A stretch of 64,000 nucleotides of DNA from Exophiala sp. HKRS030 (taxonomy: Eukaryota > Ascomycota > Eurotiomycetes > Chaetothyriales > Herpotrichiellaceae): positions 1,488,001 to 1,552,000 of the forward strand of contig JAHWDD010000002.1 of assembly GCA_023897205.1 (NCBI GenBank). Reading direction: 5' to 3'. Below are positions 44,251-55,559 of the stretch, piece by piece (positions within the stretch are counted from its first letter, which is position 1; the number at the start of each line of letters is the position of its first letter). Below the pieces are notes generated by a model. That model had not been told where the DNA came from. It did no database searches and was given only the letters and a program-made list of their open reading frames with translations. The position numbers and the translations under genes were made by a program.

Positions 44251-44683
44251 GACGGTAAGGGTGTTGTCGCAGTGGCAATGATCTGATCAAATGTAAATCG
44301 TTTTGGTTCTCTGAATCACGTCGACAAAAGTTTGGGATGCGGAGAAAACTTGAGCATGACTCGTGTCAGGAAATTGGTGCGGGAAACGGTGCCGCAGCCA
44401 TGACTCGGTGCGTATCCATCTCCGGTGAGATCGCATACTCCAGGCATGGGTCCATGAATATCCTTTTGTTTCATGTCCTATTAATTATTGCTAATACTAC
44501 AGGCGGCTGGCTTACTATATACCGACATAGATCTCGGTTTGCTTGAAAGACTTGGTTGAACTTCAAATGAAAGCATGGCTTGCCGGAAGACCGCCTGTGA
44601 CTATTCTATGCATTTTGTTATCCAGTGTATGCTAGGACCTGGTCACAACACCGATGCTCATGCATGAACAATTAATCAAACGA
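44251..44683. other. Intergenic region, Prp31 promoter side
   Basis: 433 bp upstream of leftward Prp31 and downstream of the leftward dioxygenase gene. No gene seen. Confidence 0.5.
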
Positions 44684-46242
44684 CTAAAAGGCCTTCAACA
44701 CCGGATTGAAGGGCTCTGGTGCCACGCCGCTCGCCATCGTACATTGCCACATCAGCCTCTTATTGGCTTCCCTCCTTGCTATTTCAGCCTCATCAGTAGT
44801 TTCGCTATCATAAACGTCCCCGAGCTGACCGGTGATGGTATGCCATACACCCTGGTTGTGGAAAACGACCAAGTCACCATCTCGCCAAGCGTGTGCGTAG
44901 ATGTACGATGGTGCCATGGATCGCTTCTGGAACGAGTGACAAATCCTTCGAACTTCAGCAAGATCATCGATCACCGACCTCTCCTTTGTCTTTGGGTCGA
45001 TGGTGATCAGAGACTTGGCACACATGCCCAGAATCTGTAAGTGCGGTCGGTCTGGAAACAGAGGGTTCTTCCATACCATCTAGTACCAGGAAGACTTGGT
45101 CAGTGGCTTATACATATTTGGTTGGTGTTTGTAGTGCTTACCGGGTGAGCTTGCACCTTCTCCGGGTCCCACGGCGTTAGTTCGTCTACTGGTTTCTCGA
45201 GTCCAGTTGTGGCGATAGAGAGACCATCTGAGGTTGCCTTGCAATTTTGAATCCATTCGTAAGGTCGAGGGGCGTATTGGACGATGGTGTTGAGAGCGAA
45301 TTCTTGCTCTTCAGGGGTCAGCAGTTGAAACGCACGAGCTCCCGACACAACTGTTTGGAGTCAGTATATGCCCACGCATAAATTATTCCAGAATGTGAAC
45401 CAATTGCAATGACTGTCTCAGGTGAACGAAGAAAATACTTACATGCTGTCGCCCCTGCATCCAACTCGAGCTCTTGACCGTCTTCAAACTTGATCTTTTG
45501 TTGGGGTGCCTCAGGAACCTTTAGAGCATGGAGGATGGTAACTTTTCCAGGAAGCTTCTCGTATAAAGGTGCGTCACAATGGAATCGATAGAACCTTGTA
45601 TAACCTTGGTCAAGCTCCTCCTGTGACAGTGGCTCATCGTGAAACTCAAGGTGGTTCTGATCATAACAGAATTAGCACACTTTTGACTCCTTTGTTGGAA
45701 TACTCGTCAACTCAACAACTGTGGCTCTTGCATCAAGGCTTCAAAGCACCGAGACTTCTTGATCAAGATGGGCACGGGGTTATACTTACAACGTGCCGTA
45801 GCCTTAGCTTCGGTACACCTTCATATCCGTCGAAATTTCCCTGTCCCAATATCGTCACTTCCTTGGCTCGGGGAATGCGAGAAGCGTTGTTTTTGGATAG
45901 AATGTTGTTGGTGGCAGTCAAGGCAGAAATCTCGCCTGAATGATGACTTTGCACTTTGTCGTCCCAGATCGCCGCAAGTGCTGGGAGCGTGTTGGGATCA
46001 ATCCCCAGCTGTTTTCTGAAAACAATGACCGAGTGTTCGAAAAGAGCCTGTCGCAGCAGAGAGATATCGCTGTCGGTCAGGTCATTCACGTCGAGGACTC
46101 TGTGAGAGAGTTTGGACTCGTCACCACCATCCGCATTGTCGTTGAAGGCGACTTCTGCGCCAATGAGCGTATCCTTTCTCAGATCGCTCTTGAGAGGAAT
46201 GACATGAAAGTTTGATGAAGATTGATATACAGTGGACGGCAT
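44684..46242 (-). CDS. XanA-like Fe(II)/2-oxoglutarate-dependent dioxygenase (TauD/TfdA family)
   Basis: Four exons: 45790-46242, 45443-45656, 45142-45350, 44684-45079; 423 residues, all splices in phase. Start ATG at 46242; open frame upstream begins with GTG. The sequence follows the plan of fungal xanthine dioxygenase XanA, which turns xanthine into uric acid: GQGNFDGYEGVPK, FYRFHCDAPLYE with the iron ligands His177 and Asp179, DAGATAFVSGARAFQLL, YAPRPYEWI, WKNP, and YIYAHAWRDGDLVVFHNQGVWHT with the likely distal iron ligand His372. XanA-type substrate choice is inferred; a related nucleobase or another TauD substrate is possible. Its promoter side has three AGATAA sites. An NCS1 transporter and a Zn2Cys6 factor lie next upstream. 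Confidence 0.85.
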
Positions 46243-46670
46243 GGTCAATGATTCGCTTGTTTTCACTGTGATTGTATCCCTCTCAGATTTCCTTATCTTG
46301 TAGACTTGAGAGGTCTGATTTTCAGAAGACGATTCAATGATATAAAATCATATATCCGATGTTTTCCGTCGTAATTGAGGCGCACCTCTTTTCGGGGCCA
46401 TACGAGTGGTCACATCAAGCCTTGTATCTCGGCCTACTTTTATCTCTTCCATATCGGCGGGTGAGCCTATACTCATCCGGCCGGTTGAACCTCAAGATAA
46501 GCACGATTGCCGAGAGCGCCAAGGGGATCCATGCGCTCTCGTGAGTCGATTTGAATTGTCAACAGTTTGACATTAGCTAATAGGTTTACAACCTATAGTT
46601 CAGCAAGATCTATCCGGCTGTTCATGTGCAAGGAGCATGTATTTGATTGAGCTATCCCACCTTCGCTGGT
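46243..46670 (-). promoter_or_regulatory. Promoter of XanA-like gene with three GATA-type sites
   Basis: 428 bp ahead of the leftward dioxygenase. AGATAA, read on one strand or the other, occurs at 46293-46298, 46440-46445 and 46495-46500, that is about 50-260 bp upstream of the ATG. This matches the HGATAR recognition sequence of AreA/Nit2, the activator of nitrogen-source genes. Binding is inference. The left end of the transcription-factor gene's 3' region is also here. Confidence 0.5.
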
Positions 46671-49146
46671 CTAATGGAAGCCTTCAAAGTATGGAAGATC
46701 CATGCTGGTACTTGAAAAGTAAGGCACCGAGCCCTCAAACCAACTCTCGAAGGCTCCATACTGGAATGGCAGACTACCATCTTCCCCATCTCCAGGAATG
46801 TTGGGTGCAAACTGCGGTGGCGGCCCGAATATTTCGTTGTCAAAACTGCAGTGGAAATCATCCTGCGGACTGACCTGTGCTTCACGCATCTCGATTTCTC
46901 GGTTAAGAAGCGCTCTGAGAAGCTTGGAGCCCCGCATTGCCATGACATTGTGCTTGTCCTGTTCGAGGTTGGTAACGACGCTCTGTACCATCCCTCTGCG
47001 GGCAAGTGTTGTCTCGTCCGTAACCGATTTGTGAAGTAGATCCAACATAATTATGATAGCAGCACTGATTGTGAAGGCCGGAACCACCCACACACTGGCA
47101 ACATTGCTGTGCTTGATACGGTCGTATTCGCGTAAGATCGTCAATGCGGCCGAGACACATGTCACTCTCGTGTAGGTGTATCGGGACTCACGAAAGCTCT
47201 TAATCATAAAAGACCGATGTATCATGATAATCTGTAGAGAGTCAATCAATGCAGGCCTGGCCCGGGAGGGGTTTTGGGGAGGCAACCGGCCTACCTTGTC
47301 GGCTGCACTTATTGTCAAGGTGGATCTTGCCCAGCTCACCCATGTTGGCCAGGCCGGGTCTTCAGGCTCGGTTCTTTTTAAGAAAGCTGGAAGACTCGAG
47401 ACGAGATCTCTCATCTTTAAGTCCATCTCAAGGACATGCGGATATCGATCCTCGATGGGTTGTTGGTCGAGGTTCGAATTCAGCTTGTCGACCAGTGAGG
47501 GCATCAAACATGCAACTATTCCTCGAGATTAGTGATTACCAAGCACGAAGACAGATGAAGTCTATACTCTTCGCAAGAGCAATGCAGTACGAGGATACCG
47601 TAGGCACTGATTCTGGCTGCTCCATGAGGTCGTGGTCATCACAATTTGTCGGCATGGGGGTGCAAAATCGATCTCGCCGCACGACTTGAGTCTAGATCAG
47701 CTTCTGGTACTTTGAGAACGCCGGTGAACGTCACTACTTACTGTAATTGTTTGCGAATGCAATCTCGAAATAGTCTTGTATGATCAACTGCCACCAGATT
47801 CGGCGGGCTGTCTGGCTAGAGACTCGGGCTTTCCATGAACTCAAGTCACCGTTATAGGGGGATCTGGCATCAGCCGGTGGCTCATCTGGGTTTTGTCGAT
47901 CCAAGCCCATGCACTGGGCTATCCTTATCGCCGTAGCTATCAACACGGTTTGCAAGTCGCTGTGCCCTAGCACATAAGAGACCAAATTAGATATAACAAT
48001 GGCTTGAATCGAATACACTGCTTTAAAGTAAGTCTTCTCCTGGCTATGCTAGCGAAGGTCCGATAATGTATACTGACGTGAATGTTGCCCAATGAAGTCA
48101 TTGGAGTAAAGCACGTAGATCATGCCAGAATACCATTTCGTCGCTTGTTTCTTCTGATCCCCTAGCGATTTCTCAACGACAAGTTAACAGGACCTAGTCA
48201 AGAGGCGACTAACCTTGTGGCCATAGTTCTGAAGCTAGGTGCGGTGGCAGACACCAAGCTGAAACCTGCAACGCTGGCTGTCAGTACTGGAGCATGGTAC
48301 GACAACACGCCGTGACAGGCCTACACTCATGATTGAGAGGTACAACCCAAACCATAAAGGGTGATCTGTAATGCCCGACTTCCAAAACGCCTCACATGCA
48401 TCGAGAAAATCTGGCGTATATAAGGTATTGTGTAACCAGCACAGATACTCAGTGTGGAAGGCTACCAGTACGCGAGCTTGTGACTCTGTAGGCAACTCCC
48501 AGTCCTGTTCTGAATCGTAGGAAAGCTTTCTTGGGAGTGCTGGAAGTGTCACGTTGTTCTTGTTTGTGGCAAAAATACGTTTCGACTGCCTTCCCCATGC
48601 AACATCATCGATCGTGATCGTCGACTGTGAGGTGTCTTGCTCGGTCAGTCTGGGAAGGTTGATCTCCGTCATATTCGCTGCGTCAAAGTCACCTGGAGGA
48701 CTGGCTTGTTCTTCAGGATTATCACTGTTCGGAGGCAGTGAGGATCTCAGTTCCTCGCTGCTAACTCCTGTTTCGAGAATACTAATGCGATCATGCAATA
48801 TGTTGAGTACGCTTGTTCGCGTGATCAGAGGAGGCATGTTCGATAGCTTGTCGGCCATGCTGGTGAGAAACTTGATTTCGCCGACATGTCGTCTATTTCT
48901 GCCGCTGAGCTGAACAGTCTCTCGGCTGCACAAGTGTCCGATTCCTCGCTGGACGCATCTTGTACACGGGATTACTTGAGAACATCTGATCTTGCGTCTC
49001 GTGCATTCTAATATGACTGTCAATGGCTACGATAGTATATTCCAGAATGATCAAGACACACCTCGACACGACCGGGTTGGTCGTTGTGAGACTCTGCGAG
49101 TTGGCGAAGATGCTGCTGACAAAGGCGTGCCAAGAGATTCCGGCAT
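46671..49146 (-). CDS. Zn2Cys6 transcription factor, eight exons, between dioxygenase and NCS1 transporter
   Basis: Exons: 49062-49146, 48325-49007, 48214-48265, 48078-48161, 47742-48017, 47568-47684, 47295-47515, 46671-47231; 692 residues if all introns are removed. The zinc cluster spans the first splice: Cys27-R-E-Cys30 is formed by joining exons 1 and 2, then Cys37, 43, 46 and 55. The central region has the fungal-specific factor domain (YSIQAIVISN, AIRIAQCMGLD, RRIWWQLIIQDYFEIAF, PMPTNCDDHDL), then IIMIHRSFMIKSF and YTYTRVTCVSAALTIL. The intron 47232-47294 is 63 nt without a stop, so retention would insert 21 residues. Its removal gives a sequence closer to relatives. Divergent from the transporter across 408 bp: a candidate local regulator. 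Confidence 0.85.
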
Positions 49147-49554
49147 TTCTGTTATAGCCTCAATCAACCCTTGCTAAACATCAACCACCTAAATCGTTGA
49201 CCCATGGATTCGACTAGGAAAAGTCGTTGTTTACGGGGAGTCTCTCAGTGTCCGGGTGAGTTGTCTGCTAGAACGGACATGGAGGGGCTCCCTCCCTGAT
49301 AACAAATTTCACTCGGCCAAGCCACAACTCGGCCGTCCCAGAGCTCGAGCGCTGATTTATCATACGCCAATCACATAACTTCGATTTCCTTGACCCAAGC
49401 GGTGGGACCGATAACCACCCGCTCACTAGGCGTTGTCGAGTGTCCCAAGGACAAGGTTCTAGATGTGGACGACACATTGATAAATATTCTTAAACATGGC
49501 AAGAAGCGAGCATGATGCCTTGCACAAGTCCAACTTCTCTCTCACAGACACAAG
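49147..49554. promoter_or_regulatory. Divergent promoter, regulator and NCS1 transporter, with four GATA sites
   Basis: 408 bp between two divergent starts. HGATAR elements lie at 49297-49302 (TGATAA), 49357-49362 (TTATCA, reverse), 49409-49414 (CGATAA) and 49478-49483 (TGATAA). An inverted CGG-N5-CCG lies at 49400-49410, overlapping the third GATA site, and two ACTCGGCC copies lie near 49311 and 49327; both are candidate zinc-cluster factor sites. GATA sites suggest nitrogen metabolite control by an AreA-type factor. Confidence 0.55.
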
Positions 49555-51550
49555 ATGCGGTTGTCAATGCCCCAGATCGATACGAAGGCCATCTTGGCTG
49601 ATGCCAAAGCGAAAGCCACCAGTGTGAAGGCTTGGGAGTTGCCAAAAGTCGAATCGAGTGTGGCACCGCCCGATGTGTGGTCCAATATCGGTACGAGCCA
49701 CACGTTGTTACAGTGCTTGGATATGCAGCTGATGGTCTTTTGATATACAGATCAAGACCCTGTGCCCCCGGAAAGACGAACATGGAGCGGCTGGTCATTC
49801 CTTGGATACTGGTTCAGCGATCTCGCCGACGTGTAAGTTGCCCTGTCTTGCTGGAAAGGAGGTCGCAGCAGCCCCTGACGTTCTGGCATACAGGAACGGC
49901 TGGCTTGCAGGATCTTCAGTACTCGCCGTAGGTCTGACATGGAGGGAATGCATACCCCTGGTGCTCGTCGGTGGTCTTTGTAACTCTATCCCAATGGGTA
50001 AGTTATCTCCGCCCTGCTAGTTCAAGACTGTTGCTGATCGCCTCAAAGCGTTCAACGGAACAATGGGCGCCAGACTTCGAGTATCGTTCCCAGTTGCTGT
50101 GCGTGCCAGCTTTGGCTATTGGTTCAGCTATTTCTGCGTGGTTTCGAGATTGATTTTGTGTCTCTTCTGGTTTGGTGTCAATTGCACCAATGGAGGTTTA
50201 TGCGTTACACAGGTATGCCTCACCACCCCTTGTTCAGCTGTTGAATCATATGAACACAGCTAACTTGATGGTAAGATGTTAACCGCTATCTGGCCGTCGT
50301 ATGCGAACATTCCAAACCACGTACCCGAATCGGTGGGTATGACGACGCAAGGTTTCTGCTCCTATTTCCTGTTCTTCGTCCTCATCTTCCCACTGCTGTT
50401 CATACCAGTCCACAAACTCGGGCCTCTACTCTTCTTCAAGGCTGTGACGGTTGCTCCGATGGCACTGACCATGGTCATCTACCTTACGGCCAAGGCAGGC
50501 AGTGCAGGGCCTCTCTTCGACGCCAAATCCACATTGCACGGTAGCGAAAAAGTCTGGACATGTTTCTCGGTGTTAATGAGTATCATCGGAGGATACACCA
50601 CTCTGACGGTCAACATCTCCGACTTTTCTCGCTTCGCAAAGACCCCTTCGGCCGTATACACCCAAATACCGTCGATCCCAATCCTGAAGTTGCTGACCTA
50701 CATGTTTGGCATCATCGGCACATCCGCAGCTCAAGTCGTATACGGAACTCAGATCTGGAACCCCCTGGAGATTGTGGCTCAGTGGCAGGGGTCTCCTGGA
50801 GGTCGAGCGGCGGCATTCTTCTGCAGCTTGATCTGGCTATTTTCCGTGCTGACAGTCAATCTCACCGGAAACGCCATTTGCGCCTCGCACGACTTTGTCA
50901 CGCTGTTCCCCAAATATCTCAACATCAGGAGAGGATCGATCCTGGCCGCGACCCTCGGAGCTTGGGCTTTTGCACCGTGGAAGATTTTGGCGTCGGCCAT
51001 CACATTCCTCAACTTCATGGCCGCCTATGTCATCTTCCTGGCGCCGATGGCGGGCATTATGATCTGCGATTACTGGTTCGTCAAGCGCTGCAAAATTGAC
51101 GTCCCCCAACTCTACGACCCCCGCGGCATTTACAGGTACTGGAAGGGCGTCAATTGGCGTGCTGCGGTCGTCATGGTGGTCGCCGTGGCGCCCGTTCTTC
51201 CCGGCATGATTCACGCCATCAACAACAACATCCTCATCGGGACAGGACTGACGCATCTGTAAGTTTTGAATACTCCGTATCATCGTCATCTCTTCGCAGT
51301 TTGTGTAAAGTAGACGACGCTAACCCCCACTCTTTTCTTCTTTCCACGCAGGTACAACATCAACTGGATCTACGGCACGTCCGTGAGCGTCTCCCTCTAT
51401 TGGGCCTTCAACGCCATCAAGCCAGACCGCGCGACTCTGATACCACGTGTCGTCGAAGCCGAAGAATATTTAACGGTCCACGGGGAGCTGGGTCCGACAG
51501 AGGTATCAAGCATTCAGAAAGAGGCCGAGGTTGGTGATAAAGAAGTTTAG
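49555..51550 (+). CDS. NCS1 nucleobase transporter, Fur type (uracil/allantoin/uric acid permease)
   Basis: Six exons: 49555-49690, 49751-49832, 49894-49997, 50049-50212, 50276-51258, 51352-51550; 555 residues, all in phase. About 12 membrane helices. Marks of the fungal Fur branch: DQDPVPPERRTW ahead of helix 1, VGLTWRECIPLVLVGGLCNSIP, FNGTMGARLRVSFPVAVRASFG, FGVNCTNGGLCVTQ, IWPSY, MSIIGGYTTLTVNISDFSRFA, VNLTGNAICASHDFVTLFPKY and MICDYWFVK. Members import uracil, allantoin, uric acid or related ring compounds with protons at the plasma membrane. Exact substrate cannot be read off. It is divergent from the Zn2Cys6 gene and near the XanA-like enzyme, which together suggests purine/pyrimidine salvage or use as nitrogen source. 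Confidence 0.92.
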
Positions 51551-51718
51551 CTTATGTACGAGCGTCATAAGTTGGGACATCATCTAGTGCTATACTTTCT
51601 ACCTTTACCATTTGAGATTATAGTCTCTTACACCAATTCTAGTCAATGCTTTCTCACACTCATTTCTACCCTGCTGGTGGAAGTGATTGACTGCCTCCTT
51701 GTCCGCGTGTGCATTGAT

Positions 51719-52555
51719 TCAACGAAGCTGATTCACGGACGCCTTGATCCAGTCCGATGTTTCCGCCACCCGGCTTAGGAACGGACTATGTGAACTATGA
51801 ATCCTGGTGATCTCAACGTTCCCAACTCCGCCGTTCGCTTCAATGTCCGCATTTGCCCCCGCTACCACCATCTCCTGTACCGCCGGCGGCAATGCGTGGT
51901 CGTCGGAGCATAGTAAATAGAACGTGGGCACCGCAAGATAGCCTGCGCATGGCACAACGGAGTAGTGGTTGTTGAAGACGAACGGTTTGAGCATCGCCGT
52001 GTATCTTTCGGCTTCTTTGGCTTCGACGTCATGGTAAAGGAGGTCAATAGGTCCTGGAGGATCACTGGGTGTCGTAAAGACTACTTCAACATCAGGCCCA
52101 TTGCCTGATGGATCGGGAAACATCTGCTTCGACACGCTCATCTGGGCAGGGTATTGTCTTCCGCCCATTTCCCAAGGGGATGAGCCGGACGGTAAGAGCA
52201 GGCCAGAAATCGCAAATAGGGCGGTGATACCATTGGCGTGGCCCGATTTACGTCGGGATGGTTTGTCGAGAGACTGGACGGCGCAAGAGGCCGGAAGACT
52301 ACCGTACGAGTGGCCAAGCAGGACGATGTCGGTCTGCGGGTTGGCGTCTAATTCGGTCCGGGCCAGGCTGGCGATGGCTTCGACGTCTGCTGCAAGTTCA
52401 GTCGGTGGTGGGCGGGCTTGTTCAGCGTAATGCACGCTGGGGAGAGAGGCGGTGAGGGCTTTAAAGCCGCGCGCCTCGAGGGCGGCGATGAGAGGCTCAA
52501 AATGCTCCGGAGAATGCCACGCTCCATGTACGAGTAGGACCGTAGGTAGAGGCAT
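51719..52555 (-). CDS. Alpha/beta hydrolase
   Basis: 278 residues, one exon, ATG at 52555. The oxyanion-side motif VLLVHGAWH, the nucleophile elbow GHSYG (Ser83), an acidic residue in LLCSDDHALPP and a final His in RIHSSHSPFLS form a complete catalytic triad pattern. There is no signal peptide, so it is probably cytosolic. It resembles the small AB-hydrolase_6 esterases common in fungal genomes (methyl esterase or salicylate-esterase-like). Substrate unknown. Its 3' end is 168 bp from that of the NCS1 gene (convergent). A link to the purine group is possible but unsupported. Confidence 0.85.
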   Translation of the reverse strand: MPLPTVLLVHGAWHSPEHFEPLIAALEARGFKALTASLPSVHYAEQARPPPTELAADVEAIASLARTELDANPQTDIVLLGHSYGSLPASCAVQSLDKPSRRKSGHANGITALFAISGLLLPSGSSPWEMGGRQYPAQMSVSKQMFPDPSGNGPDVEVVFTTPSDPPGPIDLLYHDVEAKEAERYTAMLKPFVFNNHYSVVPCAGYLAVPTFYLLCSDDHALPPAVQEMVVAGANADIEANGGVGNVEITRIHSSHSPFLSRVAETSDWIKASVNQLR

Positions 52556-53339
52556 GTTTTTTTCTCTCGAGAACTTCTGTTATCTGTCAAGTAGTCGAGG
52601 CGCCACGCAGTAGTGAACGAGGCAGGGTTGTCTCTTTGAGAAGAGCCGGGAAGATAAAGGGACTCTGATTTCTGGATCTAGACTCAGGGTTTGCAGGTCA
52701 CACTTGTCAGCATTCTTCACCGTCTGCAAAGAGTTTGGCAGACTTTCAGCTTGGGAGATATATATACTTTGGTCATTGGACGCCTGATGTCAGGATGAGG
52801 CTTGATGAAGGGTGGGGGGAAGACAGATGTTGATCTTCATAGTGTATGAGACACCAGAAGCTGAGAGCTTAGTCTTCATGAATGCAATTGAGCATCTTGA
52901 TTTTTGACCATACTCTGGTAAGAGCCCTTGAAACATCATCATCCTCTCGCCGCTTGGATGATGGCTACTCACGAGACTTGGGTTCGGGCTTGACCCGCGA
53001 GTTTAGAGAAGGCGGTATCGAGAGCATACAAACGGGCGACCACAAGAAGTCATGCCATGTCGAGTTATGTACAAGCAAGATTCCTCCTATACGTTAATGT
53101 ACAAGTAAAATTCCCTCCTAATACTCCATACATAGCTGACTCTTCAATCAGCACAATGGTGGAGCAAGCCTTATTCCGAATCATCCCTCGCCAAGGACAT
53201 ACACGACATGCCCAGAAAACGAAGAGGTCACGACCTCCGACCTGTCTTCAATTTGACCTCGACAGTCATTCAGCAAGTTCTTCTGGCTTCCTGTCCATCC
53301 TGTCAAGCTTCACAGAAACTGCTATAACCATATTTCGCC
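52556..53339. promoter_or_regulatory. Divergent promoter region, hydrolase and ZIP gene
   Basis: 784 bp between divergent starts. ATATATATA at 52758-52766 could be a TATA element for the hydrolase, about 200 bp upstream of its ATG. No gene in between. A tandem-like GTACAAGNAAGATTCCTCCTA/GTACAAGTAAAATTCCCTCC pair (near 53069 and 53100) is a short imperfect repeat. Confidence 0.45.
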
Positions 53340-55171
53340 ATGAATTGTCCATCTAGAACTGACAACGTCAAGCTAGAGCACCCAGACTGGAACCAAAATC
53401 CACCAGACTTGGCAGCCGATCTCACGACATGCCAGGATCTCAATGGCATCACCAACTCGCGAGAGTACAAGGGGGCTGACGACCATGACGGGATAGGCTC
53501 TTTGTCTCCAACCGTAGAAGTCGGTCTGTTGGACAGGCCCCCCGACACTCTTGCTCCAGTGGCGTGCGAGGCGAGGCTCCCTTGTGGTAAGTGTGGAACC
53601 TGGTCTACTATGTCTGCTCTGCCCCCAGCATTGATAGTTGAAGACTGAATACTGGCCATGTTGGCTTTACACAGGAGTTATCTCGCCCCTCAAGACGGTT
53701 ACCATTGTTGATGGCCGCAACCGTCTTGCATCTCCCCTCGACACTCCGGCTCCCACTGCGTCGGCACTCTGGAGCTGGACAACCTGGGGATTGTCCGTTG
53801 CCATCACCTCGTTCGCGTTCTCCGCCATCGGCCAGACCTATGAGGTGCATCAAGGATGTTTCGGCAACGGCCCGGCCTCCGCTCATCTGACAAAGTCACC
53901 GGGAGTTAAGACATCGAGTGTACGCAAAAGATCGACCTGCTCCGACGATAGAGCAGATCAGGACCTCTATAATACTCCGCTTCATGTTGGTGCTTTGTTC
54001 ATCATTCTCTTCGTCTCGACATTGGCTTGCTCGTTTGCCATGTTGGCTTCCAACTTTCCAGGTCTTCGGCTTCCAGCACGCTTCTTCTTTGTGGTTCGGC
54101 ATTTTGGCACTGGCGTTCTCATTGCAACCGCATTTGTCCATCTTCTCCCGACCGCCTTTATTTCTTTAGGAGATTCTTGCCTGTCCAGCTTCTGGAGTAC
54201 CGACTATCCCGCCATGCCTGGCGCCATAGCCCTGGCTGGAATTTTCCTAGTTATACTTGTCGAGATGATCTTCCATCCGTGTCGACAGGTCCAGCCGAGG
54301 CGGTATAGCGTTTCTGGGAATGATACTGCGTTCACCAAAGACGCACGTGTCAATATCTCGCGGACGTACCCAACCGGCCCACTGCGAGACATGGGTCCTT
54401 TGGTCGGGAACACCTCGAGTATTAGTCGCAACCTCTCCCGAGTTCACGATGCACACGACGTCGACGAGATATCGCATGTTAATCCTTCCAAAGCCAGGGC
54501 TCGGTCAAGTTTTCGTTTCGGAGACAATGACGCTCATTCATTGTCCATGGACACAATGGCCCGAGATGTAAAACTCCGAAAAGCTCGGTTGCAATGTGTT
54601 CTCCTGGAGATCGGCATACTCTTCCACAGCGTCTTCATCGGTATGGCCCTGAGCGTTTCGACCGGAAAAGAGTTTGTGGTTCTTCTGATTGCCATTGCTT
54701 TTCATCGTAAGTAGACCCCGACAGCTCGACTCGCTTTGAAACTAACGCGGACCATTAAGAAACATTCGAAGGCCTTGCTCTAGGCTCTCGCATTGCCAAT
54801 ATTGACTGGCCGATGGGCACATGGCAGCCGTGGTTCATGGCCCTTACATATGGATGCACGTATGGAGTCTCCTCTGTTTTGTGTGGTACATGCCTCCTAA
54901 CATGTCGAACAGCACCCCAATTGGCCAAGCTATTGGTCTCGCAACTCACTCACTGTATAGCCCGACCTCAGAGACCGGCCTATTACTTGTGGGTACAATG
55001 AATGCTCTCTCGGCGGGACTTTTGACCTTTGCATCGTTGGTGGAGTTGCTCTCCGAGGACTTTCTCAGTGACAACAGTTGGGATGTTCTACGGGGAAAGA
55101 ATCGGATCTTTGCATGTGTATTGGTATTTTCTGGCGCATTCGCGATGAGCGTCGTGGGTGCCTGGGCATAG
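53340..55171 (+). CDS. ZIP-family zinc/iron transporter
   Basis: Four exons: 53340-53586, 53675-54706, 54760-54859, 54913-55171; 545 residues. ZIP proteins bring Zn2+ (or Fe2+) into the cytosol. Marks: RHFGTGVLIATAFVHLLPTA in an early helix, GIFLVILVEMIFHP, LEIGILFHSVFIGMALSV with the metal-site His, and AIAFHQTFEGLALGSRI with the HQTFEG motif completed only across the second splice. The last splice joins YGCT to TPIGQAIGL. The variable loop (about residues 270-370) has scattered His/Asp (HDAHDVDEISH). The N-terminus is long, about 110 residues before the first helix. Topology about eight helices. Regulation by zinc is likely for the family; no site shown here. Confidence 0.9.
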
Positions 55172-55559
55172 AGGGGTTCGGATGAAGCCTTTTGGCTTGT
55201 CAGCTATTATGATAGAAGCAGTGTAGGTAGTCATGGAGGAAGCAGAACAGTACAAAATGAGACTTGCATGTAGGCACGGAGTACTCGTCCGTACGGTAGT
55301 GGGTGGAGATTGAGACTTGGCGTTTCTCCGCAATCGATGCCTGGCTCAGAGAAGAAAGTTGAGCGCAAAAGTTGCAACATCAGATAAATTTACAAGCAGC
55401 GTTGCCTTTTTCCACCAGCGACGCCAATTAGCTCGCCAACTCGAGCAGGCGTGATTGTCCTACGGCCTCACTCGTGAAGACTAGCACCTCTCTCTTCTCC
55501 TCAAACCCTCGTCGTACATCTTCATAACAGAGTGTGACTGCTCCTAGTTTCCTCAAAAG
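55172..55559. other. Intergenic region, Clf1 promoter
   Basis: 388 bp between the ZIP gene and Clf1, both rightward. Contains CACGGAGTAC and GTCCGTACGG near 55275-55295, variants of the recurrent motif. No gene. Confidence 0.5.
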
